Below, one piece after another: positions 14,797-20,903 of a stretch of DNA of 23,579 nucleotides. A model generated the notes under the pieces. It was not told the DNA's origin. It saw only the letters and a program-made list of their open reading frames with translations, and searched no databases. Source of the stretch: Stagnihabitans sp043738565 (lineage in GTDB: Bacteria; Pseudomonadota; Alphaproteobacteria; Rhodobacterales; Rhodobacteraceae); contig JAYUGA010000274.1 of the NCBI GenBank assembly GCA_043738565.1, forward strand, positions 1 to 23,579, given 5' to 3'. The position numbers and the translations under genes are program-made. Within the stretch, counting starts at the first letter, position 1; each line of letters opens with the position of its first letter.

Positions 14797-16041
14797 ATGA
14801 CCCTCCCTTCCCCCATTCCCGAACCAGATGCACAGCCCGTGGTGCAGCGCTATGGCCGCCCGGTGGTGCGCCTGAAACCCAAAGTCGAAGCGAAGATGAT
14901 CCGCCACGGCTTTCCTTGGGTCTATGCCGACGAGCTGGTCACGGACCGGCGCACGCAAAGCCTTTCGCCTGGGGCGCTGGCGGTGCTGGAAGACGGCGAG
15001 CGGCGGGCGTTGGGGCTGGTCACGGTCAATCTGAAATCCAAGATCATTTGCCGGGTGCTGGACCGCGATCCGGCGGCGGTGATTGATGAGAACTGGTTTG
15101 CCGGGCGAATTTCGGTGGCGCTGGCGCTGCGGGAGCGGTTGTTTGAGGGGACCAGTTACCGGCTGGTGCATGCCGAGGCCGATGGCTTGCCCGGTGTGGT
15201 GATCGACCGGTTTGGCGATGTCGCCGTAGTGCAGCCGAACGCGGCCTGGGCCGAGGTCAATATCGAAGGCCTGGTGGCGGCTTTGGTGCGGGTGACGGGG
15301 GTTTCGGTCGTGGTGAAAAACGGCACCGGGAGGTCGCGCGGGCTGGAGGGGCTGACAGAGGAAACCATTGTCATGCAAGGGGTTGTGGAGGCCCCGGTGC
15401 CGGTGGTGATGAACGGGGCTGTCTATCTGGCCGATGTGATGGGCGGGCAGAAGACCGGGTTGTTCTTTGACCAGCGGCCCAATCACGCCTTTGCGGCGGG
15501 GATGGCCAAGGGGGCGCGGGTGCTGGATATGTTCGCGCATGTCGGCGGGTTCGGGCTGGCGGCTTTGGCGGGCGGCGCGGTTTCGGCGCTGGCGGTGGAT
15601 GCCTCGGCCCCGGCATTGGCGCTGGCGGTTGCGGGGGCCAGGGCGTCTGGTTTTGGCGACAGGTTTGCGACGCGGCAGGGTGATGCCTTTGAAATCTTTG
15701 AGGCTTTGACGGCTGAGGGTGCGCAGTTCGATCTGGTGATCTGCGATCCGCCAGCGTTTGCGCCTGCGAAATCCTCACTGGAGGCGGGTTTGCGGGCCTA
15801 TGAGCGACTTGCGCGGCTGGCCGCACCTTTGGTGGCACCCGGTGGCTATCTGGTCTTGTGTTCGTGCAGCCATGCCGCTGATTTGCAAGCGTTTCGCGCC
15901 GCTTGTGGCCGGGGCATCGGCCGGGGCGGGCGGCAGGCGCAACTGCTGCACACCGGCTTTGCCGGGGCGGATCATCCGATATTGCCGCAACTGGCGGAAA
16001 GCGGCTATCTCAAGGCGTTGTTTTATCGCCTTAATTCCTGA
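14797..16041 (+). CDS. RlmI-like class I SAM-dependent rRNA methyltransferase
   Basis: A 414-aa enzyme of the RlmI/YccW family, which makes 5-methylcytosine in 23S rRNA (C1962 in E. coli). An N-terminal PUA-like RNA-binding region (about residues 20-105; RHGFPWVYADEL) precedes a central linker domain (AEADGLPGVVIDRFGDVAVVQ). The Rossmann methyltransferase domain has motif I VLDMFAHVGGFGLAAL near residue 242, DPPAFA near 317, and the catalytic CSCSH near 355. An extra 15-20 residues precede the PUA core. The ATG at 14797 has a strong AAGGGGGG ribosome site. Its TGA overlaps by one base the ATG of the PIN gene (TGATG), so the two are translationally coupled. The exact modified base is inferred from family. 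Confidence 0.9.
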   Translation: MTLPSPIPEPDAQPVVQRYGRPVVRLKPKVEAKMIRHGFPWVYADELVTDRRTQSLSPGALAVLEDGERRALGLVTVNLKSKIICRVLDRDPAAVIDENWFAGRISVALALRERLFEGTSYRLVHAEADGLPGVVIDRFGDVAVVQPNAAWAEVNIEGLVAALVRVTGVSVVVKNGTGRSRGLEGLTEETIVMQGVVEAPVPVVMNGAVYLADVMGGQKTGLFFDQRPNHAFAAGMAKGARVLDMFAHVGGFGLAALAGGAVSALAVDASAPALALAVAGARASGFGDRFATRQGDAFEIFEALTAEGAQFDLVICDPPAFAPAKSSLEAGLRAYERLARLAAPLVAPGGYLVLCSCSHAADLQAFRAACGRGIGRGGRQAQLLHTGFAGADHPILPQLAESGYLKALFYRLNS

Positions 16042-16583
16042 TGCGGATGGTGCTGGATGCCTGCGTGATTTTTCCGACCGTCTTGCGGGATATTCTGATC
16101 GCGGCGGCGGCAAAACGGCTTTATGAACCGTTGTGGTCAGAGCGGATTTTGCGCGAATGGGTGCTGGCGACGGCCAAGCTCGGGCCGGTGGCGCAGATGC
16201 AGGCCGATGGCGAAGCCATTGTCTTGCGGGCGAAATTTCCGAAAGCCATGATCCGGGAGCAGCCCGATATCGAGCGGCGGTTGCGGTTGCCCGATGCCGA
16301 TGACCGCCATGTGCTGGCGGTGGCGATTGCGGGGGCTGCCGATGGCATCGTGACTTTCAACGCCGAGGATTTCCCGCGCCATGTGTTGGCGGAAGAAGGG
16401 ATCGCGCGGCGCGACCCGGATAGTCTGCTGTGGGAATTGTGGTCGCATCACCCAGATGTGGTGGCGGAAGTGGTGGCTGGGGTTCATGCCGAGGCGGAGC
16501 GGTTGTCGGGCGGCGTGCTGGCCTTGAAGGCGCTGTTGAAGCGGGCGCAACTGCCGAAACTGGCGAAGGCTTTGCTGACGTAA
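16041..16583 (+). CDS. PIN-domain putative ribonuclease
   Basis: A 180-aa PIN-domain protein. PIN domains cut RNA with a cluster of acidic residues. Visible here are Asp6 (VLDACVIFP), Glu34 or Glu39 (SERILREW), Asp88 (LPDADDRHVLAVA) and Asp110 in TFNAEDFPR, in the right order and spacing. Many PIN proteins are VapC-type toxins, but no antitoxin gene lies next to it: the upstream neighbour is the rRNA methyltransferase with a TGATG junction. The C-terminal 55 residues (about 125-180) are a helical extension beyond the usual 130-residue VapC core. An RNA-processing role linked to its partner gene is possible but unproven. A dispersed repeat begins just after its TAA. Confidence 0.85.
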   Translation: MRMVLDACVIFPTVLRDILIAAAAKRLYEPLWSERILREWVLATAKLGPVAQMQADGEAIVLRAKFPKAMIREQPDIERRLRLPDADDRHVLAVAIAGAADGIVTFNAEDFPRHVLAEEGIARRDPDSLLWELWSHHPDVVAEVVAGVHAEAERLSGGVLALKALLKRAQLPKLAKALLT

Positions 16584-16584
16584 G

Positions 16585-16619
16585 CCTCCGGCGGGGATAT
16601 TTGGACCAATGTGAACAGG
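16585..16619 (+). repeat. Dispersed repeat, copy C, after the PIN gene
   Basis: CCTCCGGCGGGGATATTTGG begins 2 bases after the PIN stop codon and is followed by ACCAATGTGAACAGG. The first 17 bases are identical to copy A (11734). Like copies B and D it lies directly downstream of a gene in the gene's own orientation. Confidence 0.75.
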
Positions 16620-16715
16620 AAGGATGGGGTGTATTCAAGCCGTATTCGATCCGTATGCTCTTTGGAGCTACACGCGGCGCAGTGGCGCAGATCTTGCGCA
16701 ACGCTTGTTTGGGCG

Positions 16716-17234
16716 TCAACTGACGGGCAACGGCCGCTGCAACACCACCAGCCAGTAGCCGAACCCCAGCATGGCGGCGACCCCGGCAAGGATGCCCAGG
16801 GCGGAGCCTGCTAGTTCGCGTGCCGCCTCGATATTGCCCGCGAAGCTGTAGCCGAGCAGGGCATAGAGGCTGACCCAGACCGCCTCACCCGCGACGGCCC
16901 AGAGCGTGAAGCGCAGCCAGTTGCACCGCGTGGCCCCGGCGGCAAAATTGGCCCAGGGGCCGACCGGGGCGAACAGCCAGCGGGTGAAGAAGATGCCGAG
17001 TGCGCCGCGGGCGTTCATCAGACCCACCGCGCCGGAGATCAGCTTGCCGCGCGTCGGGTGGCCGGCGAGGCGCTTGAGAAAACCGTGGCCGCCAATCCGC
17101 CCGCTGCGGTAGCCGATCTGGTCGCCCAGAACCGCGCCAGACAGGGCGGCGGCGATGACTTGCCACAGCACGAGGTTGCCGGTTGCGACAAAGCCGCCGG
17201 CGGTCAGCATCAGGATCGGGCAGGGCACCGGCAA
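16716..17234 (-). CDS. DedA family membrane protein, intact part (N-terminus interrupted)
   Basis: A DedA/SNARE-associated membrane protein; family members include undecaprenyl-phosphate and other lipid flippases needed for envelope integrity. Visible segments: the conserved ALPVP...MLTAGGFVATG turn, a helix with GAVLGDQIGYRSGRIGG, the re-entrant FFTRWLFAPVGPWANFAAGATRCNWLRF core with the Arg and Pro typical of the family, and two C-terminal helices. The open frame has only weak starts (TTG 17234, GTG 17228) inside a conserved motif. In-frame similarity continues upstream to a TTG at 17315, but a TGA at 17306-17304 breaks it. The gene is therefore either a recent pseudogene, translated in shortened form, or affected by a base error. 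The span is the uninterrupted frame. Confidence 0.75.
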   Translation of the reverse strand: MPVPCPILMLTAGGFVATGNLVLWQVIAAALSGAVLGDQIGYRSGRIGGHGFLKRLAGHPTRGKLISGAVGLMNARGALGIFFTRWLFAPVGPWANFAAGATRCNWLRFTLWAVAGEAVWVSLYALLGYSFAGNIEAARELAGSALGILAGVAAMLGFGYWLVVLQRPLPVS

Positions 17235-17315
17235 GGCGAGGCAGGCGAAGAAGGTGACGGAGACCAGCAGCCACAGGCCGTAGGTCGGGACGAGGGCGAG
17301 GTATCAGTCGGTCAA
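17235..17315 (-). pseudogene. Original N-terminal coding segment of the DedA gene, broken by TGA at codon 4
   Basis: Minus-strand TTG at 17315 overlaps the upstream gene's TGA (TTGA) and has AAGGAG 5 bases before it, the expected start. Reading on gives L-T-D-stop, then YLALVPTYGLWLLVSVTFFA, a good first membrane helix joined in frame to the DedA core. A single-base change of TGA to TGG would restore the whole protein (199 aa). Confidence 0.6.
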
Positions 17316-17653
17316 GGCTGCTCCTTTTGCTGTTCGAGGGCGGCTATGGTGTCATTGACCTGTTTGATGATCGCGGCCACTTCCACCCCGCGGGCGCGGG
17401 CGATCTGGGCCAGGGTCCAGGGGCCGTGATCTTTGGGACCGGGCAGCCCGGTCAACAGGTCGATCCGCGCCGGGTCGAGGTGCCAGGATTTGGCAATATA
17501 GCCGACGGTCATCCAGGGTTTGACGGATTCATCCCGGTGGTTGGCCCCGTAGAGCGCCGAGGTGGTGATGCGGGCGATGAAAATCAGGGTGACGGCGGCG
17601 GCGGCAAGAAAGCCGCTGAACGCAATCGGGTGGGCTTTCCACAAGTCCTGCAT
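17312..17653 (-). CDS. Small membrane-anchored protein of unknown function
   Basis: A 113-aa protein I cannot assign. One membrane helix covers about residues 9-27 (IAFSGFLAAAAVTLIFIA). A soluble domain of about 75 residues follows: WMTVGYIAKSWHLDPARIDL, then LLTGLPGPKDHGPWTLAQIA, then RARGVEVAAIIKQV. The alternation suggests two short helix-turn-helix-like units, but that is only an impression. The ATG at 17653 is preferred to an upstream in-frame start at 17740 because it gives a clean membrane anchor and has GGG 8 bases upstream. Its stop overlaps the presumed TTG of the DedA gene, so the two proteins probably act together in the envelope. Confidence 0.72.
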   Translation of the reverse strand: MQDLWKAHPIAFSGFLAAAAVTLIFIARITTSALYGANHRDESVKPWMTVGYIAKSWHLDPARIDLLTGLPGPKDHGPWTLAQIARARGVEVAAIIKQVNDTIAALEQQKEQP

Positions 17654-17790
17654 CGGCTGTCCCTGATCCCCCGGCGTAATCCGTTCAACGACAGCGGCAC
17701 CACGTTTCCGTCGATAATTTCGCCGGTCGGCCGACGGCAATGGCGCGCGCCCGACTGCGGTTCAGATATCGGCTCGATCCACAACCGGGG

Positions 17791-17955
17791 TCAGCCCATG
17801 CGGTCCAGGAGCACGCCAATGGCGAGGCCGATCAGGCCGAAAGCGATGGCATAGACCGCGCCATATTGCAGCAGGTCGAGCTTTCTGCCGCCACGCCGCT
17901 TGGCGCTATAGGCGCCGAATGCCGCCCCGATGACGATTGCCGCTGTCCAGATCAT
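17791..17955 (-). CDS. 54-residue two-helix membrane protein
   Basis: A very small protein with two hydrophobic helices (MIWTAAIVIGAAFGAYSA and AVYAIAFGLIGLAIGVLLD) joined by a basic loop, KRRGGRKLDLLQ, which should face the cytoplasm. The start at 17955 has AAGGGG about 7 bases upstream. I recall similar short Rhodobacterales proteins carrying the misleading label 'apolipoprotein acyltransferase'; at this length it cannot be that enzyme. It lies 40 bp downstream of the DUF2927 lipoprotein gene on the same strand, suggesting an operon. Function unknown. Confidence 0.72.
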   Translation of the reverse strand: MIWTAAIVIGAAFGAYSAKRRGGRKLDLLQYGAVYAIAFGLIGLAIGVLLDRMG

Positions 17956-17995
17956 CGTGCCACCCCTTTTGCCTTGGCCGGGGTGTTTTCCCCGA

Positions 17996-19396
17996 TCAGC
18001 CGCCCTGACCGCGAGTGGCCAGCGCCGCGATTTCGGAAGCCCGCAGGCGGATTTCCTGTTCCGTGCCGAAGCCATACCGCGCGGCGGGCAGGGAGTCGAG
18101 GCGCAGGGCCTCTGCCTCGGTGGTGCGGCCCAGCAGGAACAGGCCCTCGGATTTGATCATCTGAAGTGTGGCCAGCAGGGCGGCGTTCTGGCTGGATCGG
18201 GCCAGCGGCAGGGCCTGATCGGCGAGGTTGACCGCCTGAGCGGCCTGACCGGTGGCGAGGGCGATGGCGGCAAGCTGCATCAGGGCGTGCGACAGATGGA
18301 CCCCGCCATCGGGCAGGCTGGCGTAGATGCGGGCGGCGCTGGCATAGGCGGTTTGCGCGGCGATCGGGTCACCGGGGGCTTCGAGGCGACCCAGCGCAAA
18401 ATACGCAAAGCCAAGGCGGTTGTCTTGCCAGCCTTGCTGCTGGGCGATGGCAAGCATGCGTCGGGCGGCGGGCAGGCGGGCGGCCTGCGCCGAGTTGGGG
18501 TTGAGCGCGGTGCTGACCGCATCGATCCAGACCCGTGGCGTGTCGGCAGCGACCCAGCCGCCGGGATACCGGCCCTTTGGGTTAAGGCGGGCAACCAAAG
18601 CGGGCAGGCGGGCCACGACATCTGGTTCGGACATGCCGGTGGCGAGCTCCGGGGCATAATGCATCTTCAGCATCAGCATGTCGAATTCGGTCAGCACCGA
18701 CTGGAAATTATCGTCGTTGAACACCGAATCGGGCAGGCGGTAGAGGTCGTTCAAAGGGCCCATGGCTTGCGCGGTTTCCTCGTGCAGGCAGTCGCGCACC
18801 TCTTGCGGGCTGGTGTCGGAGGGGATGAAGATCGCGGCGCGGTCACGCCGGGTCAGCTTTTGCCAATCCAGCGCAGTGCTGCCGCGACGGGCAAGGTATT
18901 CGGCCATCGAGGATACGTTGGGCACCACGAAGCAGGCGGCGGTCGGCTCCATCCGGCGCAGCGTTGCCTTGGGCAGGAATTCGACGGTCAGAGTGGCAGG
19001 GCTGCCGGGGGCGGCAAGGCCGATGTCGATTGCCGCCTCGCTGCGCAGACGCGAGACGAGCTTGGCCAGATCATCGCGGGCCGAGGGTGGCACCTGACCC
19101 GTCATCGTCACACGGACCGGACCTTCAAAACGGCTCAGAACCGGCAGGGCAAGGCCGCTTTCCATGTTGAATTCAAGGTCGATGAAGTCTTGCGAGATCT
19201 GTTGGTTTGGCCGCAACGACGGAATGCCGGGTTTGGCCGGAAAGGTCAGCATCGGACCGGTGATGGGTGCGAGCCCATCAAGGCTGGCGTTGCTTTTGGT
19301 CACGCTGAGCGGGGCTGTGGCGGCGCAGGCTGAGAGGACGAGACCGAGGACAGGGGCAAGGCGCATCACGCGTGCAGCTTTCTTTGGTCTGGCCAC
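17996..19396 (-). CDS. DUF2927 domain lipoprotein
   Basis: A 466-aa predicted lipoprotein. With the GTG start at 19396 it has a basic n-region (ARPKKAARVMR), a hydrophobic core and a lipobox LSAC at Cys24. Residues about 65-250 match the DUF2927 pattern: FIDLEFNMESGLALPVLSRF, VRVTMTG, a region with paired cysteines (TAACFVVPN and VRDCLHEETAQAMGPLNDL), and DSVFNDDNF. The C-terminal 190 residues look like helical TPR-type repeats (LGRLEAPGDPIAAQTAYASA, QAAQAVNLADQALPLARSS). The function is unknown; it probably sits in the envelope. The GTG at 19396 is preferred because GGAAG lies upstream and the signal peptide is then complete; the ATG at 19366 and a GTG at 19432 are alternatives. It is first in a minus-strand cluster ending with DedA. 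Confidence 0.8.
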   Translation of the reverse strand: MARPKKAARVMRLAPVLGLVLSACAATAPLSVTKSNASLDGLAPITGPMLTFPAKPGIPSLRPNQQISQDFIDLEFNMESGLALPVLSRFEGPVRVTMTGQVPPSARDDLAKLVSRLRSEAAIDIGLAAPGSPATLTVEFLPKATLRRMEPTAACFVVPNVSSMAEYLARRGSTALDWQKLTRRDRAAIFIPSDTSPQEVRDCLHEETAQAMGPLNDLYRLPDSVFNDDNFQSVLTEFDMLMLKMHYAPELATGMSEPDVVARLPALVARLNPKGRYPGGWVAADTPRVWIDAVSTALNPNSAQAARLPAARRMLAIAQQQGWQDNRLGFAYFALGRLEAPGDPIAAQTAYASAARIYASLPDGGVHLSHALMQLAAIALATGQAAQAVNLADQALPLARSSQNAALLATLQMIKSEGLFLLGRTTEAEALRLDSLPAARYGFGTEQEIRLRASEIAALATRGQGG

Positions 19397-20243
19397 CGGG
19401 AATTCTTCCGGTAGAATTACACTGGGTCGCACCGTTGATCCGCCTTCGCCTGCCGGACCTTGCTTGCAGCCAAAAGGGCAATCCGCCGCCGGTCTGCGTC
19501 AACACCCCTGCGAGCAGTCAGGGGCCGACATAAGCCGCGTGCCGCAGATCGGCGGCGGGTCGCTGTCTTTAGCAAACAGGGTGCGAGTGTCCCAATCGGG
19601 GCGGCTATGTGTCAATGATTTGGATATTGAGATTCCGGCAACAATCTACCCGTGGCGGGCGGTCAGGGTGCAAACGCCAGATTTGCGGTCGGGGGGATCA
19701 CGCTGCGTTGCGATATGTTGCAGGTTTTTCCATTTTCGTGATGGGAATGTTAGGAATGCACGGCAAACTACTGCAATTCAAGCCGATTCGTGGCACTCTG
19801 ACAGGGATGATTCTGGATGGTTTGGCGCTTGGCACGGCGGACGAGCGCGGGCCGTGCGACTGGTCGGCGGCGCACTTTCGGCGTTCGAGGAGGTGTCGGC
19901 CGCGGGCGGTGGCGGTAAAGACCGGTCCGAAGTTTCCCTTGCGGAATCAATTTGCCTTGCTTGCACCTTATCCCTGTCGGGCCTTGATATTGGACTTTGC
20001 GTGCCATTCCGGGAACTTCGGGTCGAGTGGCGTTGCAGGTTCCCACCCGAGTTCGGCATTTGCCGGCGACCGGCCCACCCCGGACCGGCAGGCGCGGTTC
20101 CAGCAAGACGGCAGCGATGATGGCTTCAGCAGAGCATTGCCGGCAACGGATGTGGCAGTTGTCGAAAATTGCATTGGAAACTCAAAGGGCTGGGACGGGG
20201 CAGCAGGAACCCTGGACATCGCGCGATTTTGTCGCAACCGCTA

Positions 20244-20272
20244 GTGACAATGCTTTGGCTTTGGGCTAATTC
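20244..20272 (+). promoter_or_regulatory. Possible dksA promoter
   Basis: GTGACA (20244-20249) and TAATTC (20267-20272) are 17 bases apart, giving a start near 20279 and a 5' leader of about 63 bases. The boxes match the consensus only moderately. Confidence 0.4.
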
Positions 20273-20293
20273 ACCGCCCATCAGGCGCGTTTT

Positions 20294-20313
20294 CGACAGA
20301 TGGCCACCTGTCG
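20294..20313 (+). promoter_or_regulatory. Near-perfect 20-bp palindrome in the dksA 5' leader
   Basis: CGACAGATGG is followed directly by CCACCTGTCG; one A-C mismatch breaks an otherwise perfect palindrome. It ends 28 bases before the dksA ATG and would lie in the untranslated leader if the promoter above is right. It could be an operator or an RNA stem. Confidence 0.4.
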
Positions 20314-20341
20314 GCGCCCCGAAGAGTTGGAGAGCGCTGCA

Positions 20342-20764
20342 ATGAAAGCCGAGATTTTCCTGCCAGATGATTATCGCCCCGCCGAAGGCGAGCCATTCAT
20401 GAACGACAAGCAGCTTGAGTATTTTCGGCGCAAACTGATCATCTGGAAGCAGGAACTGCTGGATCAAAGCGCGGAGACGATCGACAATTTGCAGGACTCC
20501 GGGCGCAATGTGCCCGACATCGCCGACCGGGCCAGCGAAGAAACCGATCGGGCGCTGGAACTTCGGACGCGGGACCGCCAGCGCAAGCTGGTCAGCAAGA
20601 TCGACGCGGCGCAGCGGCGGATCGAGAATGGCGAATACGGCTATTGTGAAATGACCGGCGAGCCGATCAGCCTGAAGCGGCTGGACGCCCGGCCGATTGC
20701 GACGATGACGCTGGAAGCGCAGGAAAAGCACGAGCGGCGGGAGAAGGTTCATCGGGACGAGTGA
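20342..20764 (+). CDS. dksA: RNA polymerase-binding transcription factor DksA
   Basis: A 140-aa DksA, which enters the RNA polymerase secondary channel and, with ppGpp, lowers rRNA and raises amino-acid gene transcription. The coiled-coil tip motif D-x-x-D-x-A is intact at Asp59, Asp62 and Ala64. The globular part has GEYGYCEMTGEPISLKRLDA, but of the four zinc-ligand cysteines of the E. coli protein only Cys102 remains; the others are Thr105, Thr123 and Ala126. This looks like the zinc-independent form known in some alphaproteobacteria. The ATG at 20342 is chosen because GGAG lies about 9 bases upstream and the N-terminus MKAEIFLPDDYRPAEGEPFM is the family one. A hairpin and a dispersed repeat follow the stop. 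Confidence 0.94.
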   Translation: MKAEIFLPDDYRPAEGEPFMNDKQLEYFRRKLIIWKQELLDQSAETIDNLQDSGRNVPDIADRASEETDRALELRTRDRQRKLVSKIDAAQRRIENGEYGYCEMTGEPISLKRLDARPIATMTLEAQEKHERREKVHRDE

Positions 20765-20773
20765 GGCTGGCCG

Positions 20774-20796
20774 CTGGGGGACTTCGCGTCCCCCAG
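20774..20796 (+). repeat. Hairpin after dksA, sister of the one after ilvB
   Basis: CTGGGGGAC pairs perfectly with GTCCCCCAG over TTCGC, starting 9 bases after the dksA stop. There is no T-tract. The same hairpin after ilvB (2803-2821, minus strand) has an A-T closing pair where this has C-G, so the pairing is kept while the sequence changes. Confidence 0.7.
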
Positions 20797-20800
20797 ACAC

Positions 20801-20830
20801 CCTGCGGGATATTTGGGCCAATATGAAAGG
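20801..20830 (+). repeat. Dispersed repeat, copy D, after dksA
   Basis: CCTGCGGGATATTTGGGCCA then ATATGAAAGG. The core GGATATTTGG-x-CCAAT-x-TGAA is shared with copy C (16585), and copies A and B have the related GGATATT-x-TAACCAAAATGAAAGG. ATATT and AATAT also form a local inverted repeat. Confidence 0.7.
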
Positions 20831-20861
20831 CGAAAATTCGGACGTGTTTCAAGGATGCGGT

Positions 20862-20890
20862 TGCCGGGCTGATGGTCCGGCATTTTTGTT
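20862..20890 (+). terminator. Intrinsic terminator directly before the monooxygenase gene
   Basis: TGCCGG (20862-20867) pairs with CCGGCA (20877-20882) over 9 bases, then TTTTTGTT. It is the only T-tract-containing terminator after dksA, yet it ends just 14 bases before the next gene's ATG, overlapping the run-up to that gene's ribosome site. Confidence 0.65.
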
Positions 20891-20903
20891 GGGAGGGTGA
20901 GCG

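Larger units (their letters stand above)
19397..20341. other. 945-bp region without a convincing gene
   Basis: This is the largest gap in the window, between divergent genes. Two plus-strand frames stay open for long stretches (about 19609-20244 and up to 20120), but neither has a ribosome site, a recognisable family, or normal codon use, and they overlap each other. A/T content rises around 19610-19830. Visible elements are an inverted repeat AATTCT-N6-AGAATT (19401-19418) at the DUF2927 ribosome site, a possible dksA promoter (20244-20272) and a stem (20294-20313). A decayed gene or a small RNA could be present, but I cannot support either. Confidence 0.5.

Noticed and set aside
17654..17790. 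Possible remnant of a staphylococcal-nuclease-like gene (IIDGNVVPLSLNG on the minus strand)
   Set aside because: The resemblance to the IDGDT...L..G..IRL..ID pattern is weak and covers about 20 residues with no catalytic context; chance is more likely.
17930..19333. A 467-codon plus-strand frame opposite the DUF2927 lipoprotein gene
   Set aside because: Composition typical of an antisense frame; the minus-strand gene has a signal peptide, lipobox and domain match.
19609..20244. Open plus-strand frame of 211 codons in the large gap
   Set aside because: No ribosome site, mixed codon use, Cys/Arg/Ser-rich composition and a second long frame overlapping it; not supported as a gene.
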